NCBI GenBank assembly: GCA_030531915.1
Contig: JAUNMD010000003.1
Location: 1-24,365, forward strand
DNA from: Pseudomonadota bacterium
GTDB taxonomy: Bacteria; Pseudomonadota; Alphaproteobacteria; Rs-D84
Reading direction: 5' to 3'
DNA: 24,365 nt
This document shows, in pieces, positions 7,851 through 15,549 of this stretch. The position numbers and the translations under genes are program-made. The notes beneath the pieces are model-generated. The model saw only the letters and a list, made by a program, of their open reading frames with translations. It searched no databases and was not told where the DNA came from. Position 1 is the first letter of the stretch. Every line of letters starts with the position of its first letter.

Positions 7851-7877
7851 TTTATACTAAATTTCTGGAAATGTCAA
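7851..7877 (-). promoter_or_regulatory. rpmB promoter
   Basis: On the minus strand a consensus TTGACA (7872-7877) precedes an AT-rich -10 (TATAAATT, from 7856 down). Spacing is 15-17 bp depending on which hexamer is used. It is immediately downstream of the broken DUF4301 gene. Confidence 0.7.
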
Positions 7878-7897
7878 GTAATGTTTTCTGTTTTAAT

Positions 7898-8680
7898 TTA
7901 TTTGTCCATATGCATTGGCGATAACAGGTCACAAACAACCTTGACCGGTGTGAATGTGGTGATGGGTACTTCGACAAAAATTGTGTTCCAGTGCGCCATT
8001 GCACCGTTCCATAATCCGGGGCGTTCCATCGCGCGCAGGGCGCGGCCGCCGGACGATTTGTCCGAAATAAATCCGGTTTTGGGGTCAATAAATTTTGTTA
8101 AATCAAATTTATTGCCGTGCGCATCACGTACGCCACACACCAAATCCACGGGGTTAAAGTGCGACGATGTGTTCATAATGCTGCGGGCGTCGGGGGCAAT
8201 CTGGCTGGATTCAACAATCTGTAATGATTCCGTGCCGTCGTCACCGCGTACCCAGAATGGCCCGCCACCGGGTGCGCCGATATTTTTTACCACGCCGCAT
8301 ACGCGTATTGGTCGGTTCAGAATTGTGCGCAATGTGTCGGCATCGGCGTCGGGCGCAACGCGCACGCATAAATCGTTTCTGATAAATGCACGGATTTCAT
8401 CAATGCCGTGCGCCGCAAAGTTGTTCAGGTATTCAAACGCGCGCGTCTGTAATTCGGTCAACAATCCAGCCAGCGCACATTTATATTGCACCGTGTCGGC
8501 GCGGTGGTGGTCTGTTGTGACGTTATCAATGTTTTTGATGAATACAATGTCGGCATCGATATCATTCAAATTTTCAATCAGTGCGCCGTGACCCGCGGGG
8601 CGGAATAATAATTTTCCATCATCTGTGCGAAATGGCGATTGTGTCGGTGCTGGCGCGCTGGGTTGACATAGTAATGTCAT
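7898..8680 (-). CDS. DUF4301 protein, C-terminal part of a frameshifted gene
   Basis: This 260-residue frame carries the C-terminal half of a DUF4301 protein. From about residue 15 it has the family-typical PFRTDDGKLLFRPAGHGALI, then ENLNDIDADIVFIKNIDNV, RPIRVCGVVKNIGAPGGGPFW, SSHFNPVDLVCGVRD and PGLWNGAMAHWNTIFVEVP. The first 14 residues are out-of-frame translation of sequence belonging to the upstream frame, so no independent start is likely. GGHG-type and NIDN motifs resemble those of UDP-sugar pyrophosphorylases, which suggests a nucleotidyltransferase fold; that is inference. The biochemical role of the family is not known to me. No extra stop codons are seen, so the break is either recent, a sequencing or assembly error, or recoded. 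Confidence 0.75.
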   Translation of the reverse strand: MTLLCQPSAPAPTQSPFRTDDGKLLFRPAGHGALIENLNDIDADIVFIKNIDNVTTDHHRADTVQYKCALAGLLTELQTRAFEYLNNFAAHGIDEIRAFIRNDLCVRVAPDADADTLRTILNRPIRVCGVVKNIGAPGGGPFWVRGDDGTESLQIVESSQIAPDARSIMNTSSHFNPVDLVCGVRDAHGNKFDLTKFIDPKTGFISDKSSGGRALRAMERPGLWNGAMAHWNTIFVEVPITTFTPVKVVCDLLSPMHMDK

Positions 8681-9320
8681 ATTTTACACCATAACGCGCG
8701 CTGTATTCTGGTACTGCGCGTGCCAGAACGGCGTTAAATCCCGCCATGTGTTCGGGTGATACGGTAAAATGGATACGCGCCACGCCACCGGCGGTGGAAT
8801 ATGCGGCGGCCTCGGCCAAATGCTCTTCGGCGGCGGTACGGCTGTATTCAGCGTATTTATGAAATGCAACCAGACCCTTGGGCAAATTGCCGTAATTCAG
8901 GCCCGCGTTGGTCAAAATGCATGCGATTTTGTCCGCATCACTGGCGTTTGTCGGCAGGAACGGTTTCAAATCATTCCAGAATGCGAACTGATCCAAATTG
9001 TCCAGCACGCGGCGTGTCACGTCATTCATTGTGCCCGTATTCATAAATTCAAACAGGTCGCGGAACATACGCGTTGCTGCGCCTGACGCGGGTACGAACT
9101 TTACAATCTTTTTATGTGATTGGGCATCGACATAGATTTTACTGTAACGCGCGATGTCGGCGTCTGACATTTTAATGATGCCGTTGCCGATTGTTGCGGC
9201 GGCCGTTATGTCGGCATATGGAAAACCACGCGCAAAGTCCGCCATTTGTGCGGCGACGGCGTCTGGTGTTAAACCGTGATTTTTTATTTGTTCAATGTCG
9301 GTGATGGAAAATTCTGTCAT
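8619..9320 (-). CDS. DUF4301 protein, N-terminal part of a frameshifted gene
   Basis: This frame gives 233 residues from the ATG at 9320; an in-frame ATG at 9359 is rejected because the family begins with 'FSITDIEQIKNHGL'-like sequence. Visible motifs are ARGFPYADITAAATIGNGI, FVPASGAATRMF (a Gly-rich loop resembling sugar nucleotidyltransferases), NYGNLPKGLVAFHKY and RIHFTVSPEHM. It ends STDTIAISHR-stop, exactly where homologues continue through a short linker into PFR, which is found in the overlapping next frame. The whole gene would be about 474 residues, slightly below the roughly 500 I recall for the family. Family members are best known from Bacteroidota, so transfer is possible. A promoter lies just upstream, divergent from clpB. 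Confidence 0.75.
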   Translation of the reverse strand: MTEFSITDIEQIKNHGLTPDAVAAQMADFARGFPYADITAAATIGNGIIKMSDADIARYSKIYVDAQSHKKIVKFVPASGAATRMFRDLFEFMNTGTMNDVTRRVLDNLDQFAFWNDLKPFLPTNASDADKIACILTNAGLNYGNLPKGLVAFHKYAEYSRTAAEEHLAEAAAYSTAGGVARIHFTVSPEHMAGFNAVLARAVPEYSARYGVKYDITMSTQRASTDTIAISHR

Positions 9321-9347
9321 TGCTGTTACCCCCGCTGTGTACGCATC

Positions 9348-9376
9348 AGAATAGTACAAAAAAAATTTCTGCGCAA
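9348..9376 (-). promoter_or_regulatory. Candidate promoter of the DUF4301 gene
   Basis: On the minus strand TTGCGC (9371-9376) and TATTCT (9348-9353) are 17 bp apart, placing the start close to 9341 and about 20 nt before the ATG at 9320. Confidence 0.5.
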
Positions 9377-9389
9377 TATATTCCTGTGC

Positions 9390-9419
9390 CTTGAAAACGG
9401 CGGTCGTGATACTATATAA
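9390..9419 (+). promoter_or_regulatory. clpB: Candidate clpB promoter, possibly heat-shock type
   Basis: CTTGAAA (9390-9396) is followed 16-17 bp later by TATATAA. It reads as a sigma70 promoter, and the CTTGAAA element also resembles the -35 of alphaproteobacterial RpoH promoters. The downstream element fits RpoH poorly, so heat-shock control is a guess from gene identity. Confidence 0.5.
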
Positions 9420-9458
9420 ACATCAACGAAAATAATAAAGACAGGAGGATTTACAAAC

Positions 9459-11516
9459 ATGAATCCAGAAGAAATGCAAGAAACACCACAACAGGCGATT
9501 GAGAAATATACGACTGACTTTACCAAACTGGCGTCTGATGGCAAATTAGACCCTGTGATTGGTCGTGACGAAGAAATTCGTCGTACCATTCAGGTACTGT
9601 CGCGCCGTACGAAAAACAATCCTGTGTTGATTGGTAATCCGGGGGTTGGTAAAACCGCAATAGTAGAGGGGTTGGCCGAACGAATCGTTTCGGGCGACGT
9701 GCCGGAAAATTTGTTAAAGAAAAAACTGTTGTCGCTGGATATGGGCGCGCTGATGGCGGGTGCTATGTTCCGTGGCCAGTTTGAGGGTCGATTCAAGGCA
9801 ATCTTGAAAGCGGTCAAAGATGCCGATGGCGGGATTATTCTGTTCATCGATGAATTGCACACGCTGGTTGGCGCGGGCAAGGGCGAAGGCAGCATGGACG
9901 CCGGCAATTTGTTAAAGCCAATGTTGGCGCGTGGCGAATTGCACTGCTTGGGCGCAACAACGTTGGACGAATATCGCCAGTATATCGAAAAAGATCCTGC
10001 GTTGGCGCGTCGTTTCCAGCCGGTCTATGTTGATGAACCGACGATTGACGACACGATTTCAATCTTGCGCGGGCTGAAAGAAAAATACGAAGGGCATCAT
10101 GGTGTCCGCATTGCGGATTCTGCGCTGGTGTCGGCGGTGAAATTGTCGAACCGCTATATCACGGACAGATTCCTGCCGGACAAGGCGATTGACCTGATTG
10201 ACGAGGCCGCCGCACGTGTCCGTATTGAAATCGCATCAAAGCCCGAGAAGTTGGACGAAGTTGATCGTCATCTGATGCAACTGAAAATCGAACAACAGGC
10301 GTTAAAGAAAGAAAAAGACGCAGATTCAAAGAAGCGGTTGGGCGAATTGGACAAACTGATTGCCGAATTGCAGGCCGAATCGGACAAGATGACCGCCGAT
10401 TGGCGTGCCGAACAGGGCAAGATGCGCGCGCTGTCTGATGCGATGGCGGCGTTGGACGCGGCCAAGGCAGAGGTTGCATCGGCCATGCGTGCGGGCGACT
10501 ATGAAAAGGCGTCGGCATTGCAATATGGTAAAGTTCCGGAATTAGAGGAACAAATTCGCAAACTGAACGCCGATGCGCGCGAATATAAAACGGTTTTACC
10601 GGAACATATTGCCGCCGTTGTCAGCAAATGGACGGGTGTGCCGGCGGACAAACTGAACGCCGAAGAACAGTCCAAGTTGCTGAATATTGAAGACGAATTA
10701 CGCAAACGTGTTGTCGGTCAGGATCATGCGCTGACGGTTGTTGCGCGTGCAATTCGCCGCAGCCGTGCTGGATTATCCGATCCACATCGTCCCGCGGGCA
10801 GTTTTATGTTCTTGGGCCCGACCGGCGTCGGCAAGACCGAAGTTGCCAAGGCATTGGCAGAATATCTGTTCAATGACGATACGGCAATGACCAGAATTGA
10901 TATGAGCGAGTATATGGAACCACATTCGGTGTCGCGCCTGATTGGCAGTCCCCCAGGATACGTTGGCTATGAACAGGGTGGCGTTCTGACCGAATCGGTA
11001 CGTCGTCGTCCGTATCAGGTGTTGCTGTTTGATGAAATCGAAAAAGCAAACCCAGATGTGTTTAACGTTTTTCTGCAAATCTTGGACGATGGTCGTTTGA
11101 CCGATGGCCAGGGGCACGTGGTGAACTTTACAAACACGATTATCATCATGACCAGCAATTTGCCGTCAATGGACGCGGTAAAGCACCAATTCCGTCCGGA
11201 ATTTATAAACCGTATTGACGAAATTGTGTTCTTTAACCCATTGGGCAAAGACGTGATGGCAGGCATTGTCAAGATTCAGTTACGTAATCTGGAACGCCGC
11301 CTGGCCGATCGTCGCATCACGCTGGATGTGTCAGATGCCGCAATTAAATGGTTGGGCGATAACGGCTATGACGAGGCATTCGGTGCACGTCCGTTAAAGC
11401 GTCTGATTATGTCCGCGGTCGAAGATAAAATCGCCGATTTGATTTTGTCTGGCTCTGTGGGCGAAGGCAGCACGGTTTACGTTGATGTTCATGGCAAAGA
11501 ATTGACCGTGAAATGA
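9459..11516 (+). CDS. clpB: ClpB-type AAA+ disaggregase lacking the N-terminal domain
   Basis: ClpB threads aggregated proteins through a hexameric pore together with DnaK. At 685 residues this is far shorter than the usual 850-870. It begins at the linker before NBD1 ([22 protein letters not shown]), so the N-terminal substrate-binding domain is absent. NBD1 has Walker A GNPGVGKT (59-66), pore loop GAMFRG with Phe in place of the common Tyr (101-106) and Walker B ILFIDE (127-132). The coiled-coil M domain (about 265-385) is full length and identifies ClpB rather than ClpA or ClpC. NBD2 has GPTGVGKT (453-460), pore loop GYVGYEQGG and VLLFDE (521-526). After TSNLPS the chain jumps to [13 protein letters not shown], missing roughly 20 residues usually found there. 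The start has a strong AGGAGG. The region upstream is promoter and a divergent gene, so no N-domain sequence has simply been missed. Confidence 0.93.
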   Translation: MNPEEMQETPQQAIEKYTTDFTKLASDGKLDPVIGRDEEIRRTIQVLSRRTKNNPVLIGNPGVGKTAIVEGLAERIVSGDVPENLLKKKLLSLDMGALMAGAMFRGQFEGRFKAILKAVKDADGGIILFIDELHTLVGAGKGEGSMDAGNLLKPMLARGELHCLGATTLDEYRQYIEKDPALARRFQPVYVDEPTIDDTISILRGLKEKYEGHHGVRIADSALVSAVKLSNRYITDRFLPDKAIDLIDEAAARVRIEIASKPEKLDEVDRHLMQLKIEQQALKKEKDADSKKRLGELDKLIAELQAESDKMTADWRAEQGKMRALSDAMAALDAAKAEVASAMRAGDYEKASALQYGKVPELEEQIRKLNADAREYKTVLPEHIAAVVSKWTGVPADKLNAEEQSKLLNIEDELRKRVVGQDHALTVVARAIRRSRAGLSDPHRPAGSFMFLGPTGVGKTEVAKALAEYLFNDDTAMTRIDMSEYMEPHSVSRLIGSPPGYVGYEQGGVLTESVRRRPYQVLLFDEIEKANPDVFNVFLQILDDGRLTDGQGHVVNFTNTIIIMTSNLPSMDAVKHQFRPEFINRIDEIVFFNPLGKDVMAGIVKIQLRNLERRLADRRITLDVSDAAIKWLGDNGYDEAFGARPLKRLIMSAVEDKIADLILSGSVGEGSTVYVDVHGKELTVK

Positions 11517-11540
11517 CGTCGTACGAAATCCTAAAACCCG

Positions 11541-11573
11541 AAAAAAATACACCGCCTTTTGGCGGTGTTTTTT
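11541..11573. terminator. Bidirectional terminator between clpB and the Arg-rich protein gene
   Basis: ACACCGCC (11549-11556) and GGCGGTGT (11561-11568) pair around TTTT, with an A-run on the left and a T-run on the right, serving the two convergent genes. Confidence 0.9.
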
Positions 11574-11584
11574 ATTTACTTTTT

Positions 11585-12358
11585 TTAACGCACGTGTTGC
11601 ATCATCGCGGCGCGCTGTTGCTGTAATATCAACATGCGCATCATTTCTGGCGAAATATGCCGTTGTGGTTGCGGGGCGCGTGGTGCGGTCGCATTGATAA
11701 TTGGCTTTGTGTATGTCAATGCCGGTGCGGCGCGCAATGCGTATGGCACGGTCAACTGGACAGTTGCCGCCGGCTTTGTGACGGGTGCTTTTGCAACCGT
11801 GCGCGGTTTGCGTGCGCGACGTAATTTGCGTGATGCGATGCGCAGGCGACGCAGTGCACGCAATTTGCCACGTGTGCGACGTACGCGTTTGCGTTTACGC
11901 CCCCGCACAATGGGGGTAACCATAATTGGTGTGCCGGCCGTCGTAACGTTTGCGTATTGCATTGCGGGAATATTTGTCATGCCGTTGTTTCTTGTTGCCA
12001 AATATTGGGCATAGCGCGCAAAGTACGCATTTTCATTCGGCGAGAAATAAAAGGTTTTGCTGCCGCTGTCAAACACAATGGATTTGAATCCGTCACGGGT
12101 CTGTTCGGGCATTTCGCCGGTTTTGGTATTGACCAAATACAATTTATTTTCCGCGCCACGTGGTGTCATAACCGTGCGACGTACGGCAATATATGGTGTG
12201 TTTGGGTATTGTGCAATAATCTGGAACGGCTGTGATGCAAAGCCGATGCCACGTACGCGACGCATTTTGCCCATCGCGTCGGCGCAGTACAACGCATAGC
12301 GTCCGGATTTCGTCCGTGTGCACTTAAAATTCCCAGAATTTATAATCATCTTTTCCAT
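11585..12358 (-). CDS. Uncharacterised protein with a strongly basic Arg/Lys tract
   Basis: This 257-residue protein has no signal peptide and no family I recognise. The N-terminal half (to about residue 140) looks like a small beta-rich domain with CTRTKSGRYALYCAD, PYIAVRRTVM, NKLYLVNTKTGE and FDSGSKTFYFSP. A very basic tract follows at about residues 151-191, beginning RGRKRKRVRRTRGKLR, then a Pro/Ala/Thr-rich linker and a Gln/Met-rich tail. The basic tract would suit nucleic-acid or anionic-polymer binding; this is inference from composition only. The first ATG (12358) lies only 7 nt from a perfect TATAAT, so the mRNA may be leaderless. An alternative ATG at 12349 would use the nearby GGAAAAG. 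It is convergent with clpB and shares its terminator. Confidence 0.75.
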   Translation of the reverse strand: MEKMIINSGNFKCTRTKSGRYALYCADAMGKMRRVRGIGFASQPFQIIAQYPNTPYIAVRRTVMTPRGAENKLYLVNTKTGEMPEQTRDGFKSIVFDSGSKTFYFSPNENAYFARYAQYLATRNNGMTNIPAMQYANVTTAGTPIMVTPIVRGRKRKRVRRTRGKLRALRRLRIASRKLRRARKPRTVAKAPVTKPAATVQLTVPYALRAAPALTYTKPIINATAPRAPQPQRHISPEMMRMLILQQQRAAMMQHVR

Positions 12359-12365
12359 ACCATAT

Positions 12366-12393
12366 ATTATAGTTCAAACGCCAAAATTGTCCA
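12366..12393 (-). promoter_or_regulatory. Promoter of the Arg-rich protein gene
   Basis: On the minus strand TGGACA (12388-12393) and a perfect TATAAT (12366-12371) are 16 bp apart. Only 7 nt separate the -10 from the ATG at 12358, so the start of transcription should coincide with the start codon. Confidence 0.6.
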
Positions 12394-12407
12394 GTGAAAG
12401 ATTTACG

Positions 12408-12436
12408 TTGACAACGCGTGCAAAAGTGTATAGAAT
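12408..12436 (+). promoter_or_regulatory. Promoter of tRNA-Ala and rpsU
   Basis: A consensus TTGACA (12408-12413) and TAGAAT (12431-12436) are 17 bp apart, about 36 bp before the mature tRNA. It is among the strongest promoter matches in the window. Confidence 0.8.
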
Positions 12437-12471
12437 GCGTACGCTTTCATGAATTGAGGGCGCAAAGTTTT

Positions 12472-12547
12472 GGGGTCATAGCTCAGTTGGTAGAGCACCT
12501 GCTTTGCAAGCAGGGGGTCGTCAGTTCGAGTCTGATTGGCTCCACCA
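12472..12547 (+). tRNA. tRNA-Ala (anticodon UGC)
   Basis: The 76-nt sequence starts GGGGTCATAGCTCAGTTGG and ends in an encoded CCA. The anticodon stem-loop is CCTGC-TTTGCAA-GCAGG, giving TGC. The D-arm, a five-base variable loop and a T-arm with TTCGAGT are all in place. It is 43 nt upstream of rpsU with no terminator between, so the two are probably in one transcript. Confidence 0.97.
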
Positions 12548-12590
12548 AGATTGATACAAATAGATTACGCCGAAAGGGGGTGAATACATT

Positions 12591-12797
12591 ATGGTGAAAG
12601 TTCTGGTTCGCGATAACAACGTTGAACAGGCATTGCGTGTTGCAAAACGCAAATCGCAGAAAGAAGGTCTGTACCGCGAAATGAAAGAACGTCAGCGTTA
12701 TGAAAAACCAACTACAAAGCGCAAACGTTTGAAAGAAGAGGCCGTACGTAACGAAAAGAAACGTCAGTCGAAACAACGTATGGTATTCGGATTCTAA
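12591..12797 (+). CDS. rpsU: 30S ribosomal protein S21
   Basis: S21 is a small basic protein of the 30S platform near the 3' end of 16S rRNA and helps mRNA binding during initiation. The 68-residue protein has the family start [20 protein letters not shown], the [10 protein letters not shown] segment and the Lys/Arg-rich C-terminal helix ([20 protein letters not shown]). The ATG at 12591 follows AAAGGGGGTG, a strong ribosome-binding site. It lies behind tRNA-Ala and ends at a strong terminator. Confidence 0.96.
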   Translation: MVKVLVRDNNVEQALRVAKRKSQKEGLYREMKERQRYEKPTTKRKRLKEEAVRNEKKRQSKQRMVFGF

Positions 12798-12798
12798 T

Positions 12799-12824
12799 AA
12801 AACCGCCCGTTTGGGCGGTTTTAT
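12799..12824 (+). terminator. rpsU terminator
   Basis: AAAACCGCCC (12799-12808) and GGGCGGTTTT (12813-12822) pair around GTTT, directly after the stop codon. Confidence 0.9.
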
Positions 12825-12889
12825 TATTTCCCGCCATGGGGACGCGTCAGCGGACGGGGAGGGTTACTGATTGGTGATAGAGTGAATGT

Positions 12890-13067
12890 GTCCGCCGCAG
12901 GCGGACAATTTTTATTTACTGGATTGCTTCGTCATTTCATTCCTCGCAATGACAAAAGAGCTGGAATACCCATTATAAAAAATAATCCGTTTTTACAAAC
13001 TGCTAGCCCCCTTGTCATTGCGAACGTAGTGAAGCAATCCAGTGGATTAGTGCTGCGCGCAGCGCAC
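12890..13067. repeat. MITE-like composite palindromic element, copy 1
   Basis: The order is: a GC hairpin (GTCCGCC/GGCGGAC, 12890-12906); ACTGGATTGC (12918-12927); CGCAATGAC (12945-12953); a 60-bp AT-rich core; GTCATTGCG (13014-13022); GCAATCCAGT (13034-13043); and a GC palindrome (GCTGCGCGCAGC, 13052-13063). The outer and inner motifs are inverted repeats of each other, so the element is symmetric about its core. The core shares the GAGCT-R-GAAT-R-CC...TTATAAAAA pattern with copy 2. Frames through it give repeat-type peptides, not a protein. Confidence 0.75.
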
Positions 13068-13090
13068 ATATTTGTTACTTCAATGCAGCG

Positions 13091-13108
13091 TGGCAATCCA
13101 GTAAATAA
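13091..13108 (-). repeat. Partial copy of the CTGGATTGC repeat
   Basis: GCAATCCAGT (13093-13102) plus AAATAATG is the outer arm of the composite repeat on the opposite strand. It lies just before the GIY-YIG gene promoter without its partner arm. Confidence 0.6.
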
Positions 13109-13127
13109 TGCCATGTGCAAATTTTTA

Positions 13128-13136
13128 TGATATAAT
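13128..13136 (+). promoter_or_regulatory. Extended -10 promoter of the GIY-YIG gene
   Basis: TGA-TATAAT at 13128-13136 would start transcription near 13143, only a few bases before the ATG at 13147. No Shine-Dalgarno is visible. Confidence 0.5.
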
Positions 13137-13146
13137 GATGTCTGTC

Positions 13147-13449
13147 ATGCAATACAGGTTCTTTGTTTATATAATGGCGAGTGCACGCAATGGCACACTG
13201 TATGTCGGTGTTACCAATGACATTGTGCGTCGTGTACTTGAACACAAAAATAAAACATTCCCAGATTCCTTTACGGCAAAATATAACTGTCATATGTTGG
13301 TATATTATGAAGATTACAAATATGTAAATGATGCACTGGAACGTGAAAAGAAACTAAAAGCCGGCAGTCGTGAACAAAAAATAACACTAATTGAATCAAT
13401 AAATCCTGATTGGTTGGATTTATCGGAACAACCAATGTTTGGTTTTTGA
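13147..13449 (+). CDS. Small GIY-YIG domain putative endonuclease
   Basis: This 100-residue protein is a free-standing GIY-YIG domain of the widespread 'putative endonuclease' family. The degenerate core motif is visible as VYI (about residues 7-9) and YVG (about 19-21), followed by VTNDIVRRVLEHK with the conserved Arg and His-Lys, then YYEDYKYVNDALEREKKLK with the catalytic-type Glu, and a C-terminal INPDWLDL. Such proteins are presumed DNA nucleases, but their targets are unknown. The ATG at 13147 is chosen because the domain starts there; upstream in-frame ATGs (13108, 13135, 13138) lie on or before the -10 element. It is bracketed by two copies of a composite palindromic repeat, which suggests it sits in a mobile or repeat-rich island. 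Confidence 0.88.
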   Translation: MQYRFFVYIMASARNGTLYVGVTNDIVRRVLEHKNKTFPDSFTAKYNCHMLVYYEDYKYVNDALEREKKLKAGSREQKITLIESINPDWLDLSEQPMFGF

Positions 13450-13457
13450 CAATATGT

Positions 13458-13632
13458 GTCCCGTTGGGACGATTTTTTATTTACTGGATTGCCGCGCGTC
13501 GCTGCCGCTCGCTCGCAATGACAAAGGAGCTAGAATGCCTGTTATAAAAATTATATACTGCCAGCACCCTTGTCATTGCGAGGAATGAAATGACGAAGCA
13601 ATCCAGTGAGTAATGTGTGCGCCAATGGCGCA
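13458..13632. repeat. MITE-like composite palindromic element, copy 2
   Basis: It has the same architecture as copy 1: hairpin GTCCC/GGGAC (13458-13470) with a T-run that can also terminate the GIY-YIG gene; ACTGGATTGC (13483-13492); CGCAATGAC (13514-13522); a 49-bp core containing GGAGCTAGAATGCCTGTTAT; GTCATTGCG (13572-13580); GCAATCCAGT (13598-13607); and hairpin TGCGCC/GGCGCA (13618-13632). The hairpin stems differ from copy 1 in sequence but keep the position, which points to selection for structure. Confidence 0.75.
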
Positions 13633-13705
13633 TTCATATTGGTGGTGCGGTAATTCAGTTGATAATATTGCGCTGTACTTTTTACTGATGGGGGTACAAA
13701 ACTTG

Positions 13706-13735
13706 TTGACGGGGTGGGGCAAAATCAGTTATAAT
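13706..13735 (+). promoter_or_regulatory. Promoter of the Cys-rich/LicD/TagD operon
   Basis: TTGACG (13706-13711) and a perfect TATAAT (13730-13735) are 18 bp apart. The start would be near 13742, giving a leader of roughly 70 nt before the ATG at 13815. Confidence 0.7.
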
Positions 13736-13814
13736 TTACGTGATATAAATTGCAGGGCGCGTGGTTCTTGCGTTTCGGGGAATAAAAATACACACAGAGA
13801 GAGCAGTAAAAACA

Positions 13815-14567
13815 ATGATTAAATCAAGACATATGTATTTTGTTATTGCGACCATGGCATTGGGTTATACCAGTACGGCATCGGCTGTGAAATTGAGTCA
13901 CGTCAATGGCCACTGGGCGCATATCAGTAATACGGCTGACGAAGTGCCGTGTGCGGCATGTTCGCCCAAGACACAAGATGATTTTAGTGACACGACGACG
14001 TGGACTGAATGGTGGGCCGGATTTTTGGATGATACGTCGGATGAACATGGTGAGTTTTCTTGTACATGGCAAACCGCGTCGCAGACGGACTATATTTTCC
14101 CAATTGGCACACAGTCCGAGACGTATGATGGCCGGTACTATGATTGTACGTCGTCGGGTTGGGTTTTGCATGAATCGTCGACAAGTTTGAATGGAACATT
14201 TGACCGTAATGGTGGTACTATCTATAACGGCAAGGATTGCGAATGGATCGCCGATAATGGCCAGTATTATCAATGTTCTTCTTGTTCCAGTGTGTCGTGT
14301 AATGATGGATATTATGGTAATCCGACGAATTGCAGGGTTACCGAATATGATTGTACCAAATGTCCAGATTCGTCATATAAAAAGGCATTGGGTGGTTCGG
14401 GCAGTTTCGCATGCACGTCAATGTTGCAAGCGGGTCAGTCCACCGCGGGGTCAAACAGAACAAGTTCTGGGTGCAAGATTCCACGCTTTTATGGTGGATC
14501 TGATGGGGCGTACTGCAACGACAACGGGTTCTTTATTTGGGACAGTGAATGTTCCTATGCGGGGTAA
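13815..14567 (+). CDS. Secreted cysteine-rich protein, first gene of the LicD/TagD operon
   Basis: This 250-residue exported protein is not one I recognise. The ATG at 13815 gives a signal peptide (MIKSRHMYFVIATMALGY, then TSTASA/V), while the longer frame from 13761 would bury it. The mature part has 15 cysteines: CAAC near the start, paired GRYYDC and GQYYQC units in the middle, a dense CSSCSSVSC followed by GYYGNPTNC and CTKCPDSS that resembles an EGF- or furin-like Cys-rich module, and a C-terminal GCKIP...CNDNGFF...ECSYAG. It is rich in Ser, Thr, Tyr and Gly and is probably surface exposed. The LicD gene begins 7 bp after its stop, so the genes are tightly coupled. It could be the acceptor of the modification made by the next two genes; that is speculation from operon structure. 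Confidence 0.75.
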   Translation: MIKSRHMYFVIATMALGYTSTASAVKLSHVNGHWAHISNTADEVPCAACSPKTQDDFSDTTTWTEWWAGFLDDTSDEHGEFSCTWQTASQTDYIFPIGTQSETYDGRYYDCTSSGWVLHESSTSLNGTFDRNGGTIYNGKDCEWIADNGQYYQCSSCSSVSCNDGYYGNPTNCRVTEYDCTKCPDSSYKKALGGSGSFACTSMLQAGQSTAGSNRTSSGCKIPRFYGGSDGAYCNDNGFFIWDSECSYAG

Positions 14568-14574
14568 TTGAATT

Positions 14575-15549
14575 ATGGCGGAACCGACAGTTGCAGATTT
14601 ATTTGCATACGTTTCCAGATTTTATCAGGCAACCGATACTAAATTAAATTCCCTCAGCCAATCTGTCGTCATGTTGAAAAATCACATGACGCGTTTGTAT
14701 GCATTGCGTGGCGATGCGTTGGATTCTTGTGCGCCTGCGACGGGGCATTTGAAATTAAAGCAAGATGGCTGCCTGCGCCTGTTGGAAATTCTGGACGGTA
14801 TATTTCGTGATGCCGGCATTAAATACATGTTGGGCTATGGCACGTTGCTGGGTGCGGCGCGTGGCGGCAATTTTATTCCCTGGGACGATGATATTGATTT
14901 ATGCCTGATGCGTGATGATTTCAATCGCGCGGTGGCGGTGTTGTCTGAAAAATTTGCCGATGGCACGGTAAACAATGGAATCTTTACATCGTGGGGAATG
15001 TCGGGCGGTATATTCAAGGTGTTGGTTACGCCACGTGTTTGTATCGATTTGTTCCCATGGGATTATTATTACACGCGGATGCAGACGGACGCCCAGCGTG
15101 ACGCGTTCACAAATGATTATTGGCGCGCAATGGAAACCGCCCGCCAGATGGAGGCCGACAAAAACCTGTTGGAAAACAATCCCGATGCTGTGGTGCAATC
15201 GACATATACCGATTACCCAGCAATCATCAATGATATGATTATGCACGATAATGCCCCCGACGTCGCCAATGGCGATGTATTCGAAGGGATTGATTGGCAA
15301 ACATTCCCAGAACGTGCGGCGTTCTTTTTCCATAATAAACCATTTCGTCACGAATATGTGTTCCCGTTTGGTGAAATCGAATTTTGTGGTAAAAAATTCC
15401 CCGCGCCAAATAATGTTGATGCGGTGTTGACCACACGATTTGGCGACTGGGGCGAATTTAGACCCGACTTTGCACGTCACGCCAGTCCGGCATTCACGTA
15501 CGAAGAACTGGTTCGTGTGCGCGAATTTTTGGGGATTGAAACGAAATGA
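14575..15549 (+). CDS. LicD-family phosphotransferase
   Basis: LicD-family enzymes transfer a phospho-substituent (phosphocholine in Haemophilus and pneumococcus, polyol phosphate in the fukutin relatives) from a CDP donor to a sugar. The 324-residue protein shows the signature YGTLLGAARGGNFIPWDDD (about residues 88-106) continuing to DIDL, where the acidic cluster at 104-108 binds metal. VCIDLFPWDYYY follows, and the C-terminal region contains FGEIEFCGKKFPAP and the typical LTTRFGDW. A polar N-terminal helix of about 50 residues precedes the domain, with no signal peptide, so it is cytoplasmic. It lies between the Cys-rich secreted protein and a TagD-like cytidylyltransferase whose start codon overlaps its stop. 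The likely donor is therefore a CDP-polyol such as CDP-glycerol; that is inference. Confidence 0.9.
   Translation: MAEPTVADLFAYVSRFYQATDTKLNSLSQSVVMLKNHMTRLYALRGDALDSCAPATGHLKLKQDGCLRLLEILDGIFRDAGIKYMLGYGTLLGAARGGNFIPWDDDIDLCLMRDDFNRAVAVLSEKFADGTVNNGIFTSWGMSGGIFKVLVTPRVCIDLFPWDYYYTRMQTDAQRDAFTNDYWRAMETARQMEADKNLLENNPDAVVQSTYTDYPAIINDMIMHDNAPDVANGDVFEGIDWQTFPERAAFFFHNKPFRHEYVFPFGEIEFCGKKFPAPNNVDAVLTTRFGDWGEFRPDFARHASPAFTYEELVRVREFLGIETK

Noticed and set aside
12882..13130. Open frame through the composite repeat copy 1
   Set aside because: It translates palindromic repeat DNA into CERS/VAIQ-type spurious peptides and has no ribosome-binding site.
12890..13632. CRISPR array
   Set aside because: Repeats are palindromic, variable and arranged as inverted pairs, without regular unique spacers or cas genes.
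13613..13822. Possible small protein of 69 residues
   Set aside because: It spans a repeat hairpin, the operon promoter and leader, has no ribosome-binding site, and overlaps the start of the Cys-rich gene.
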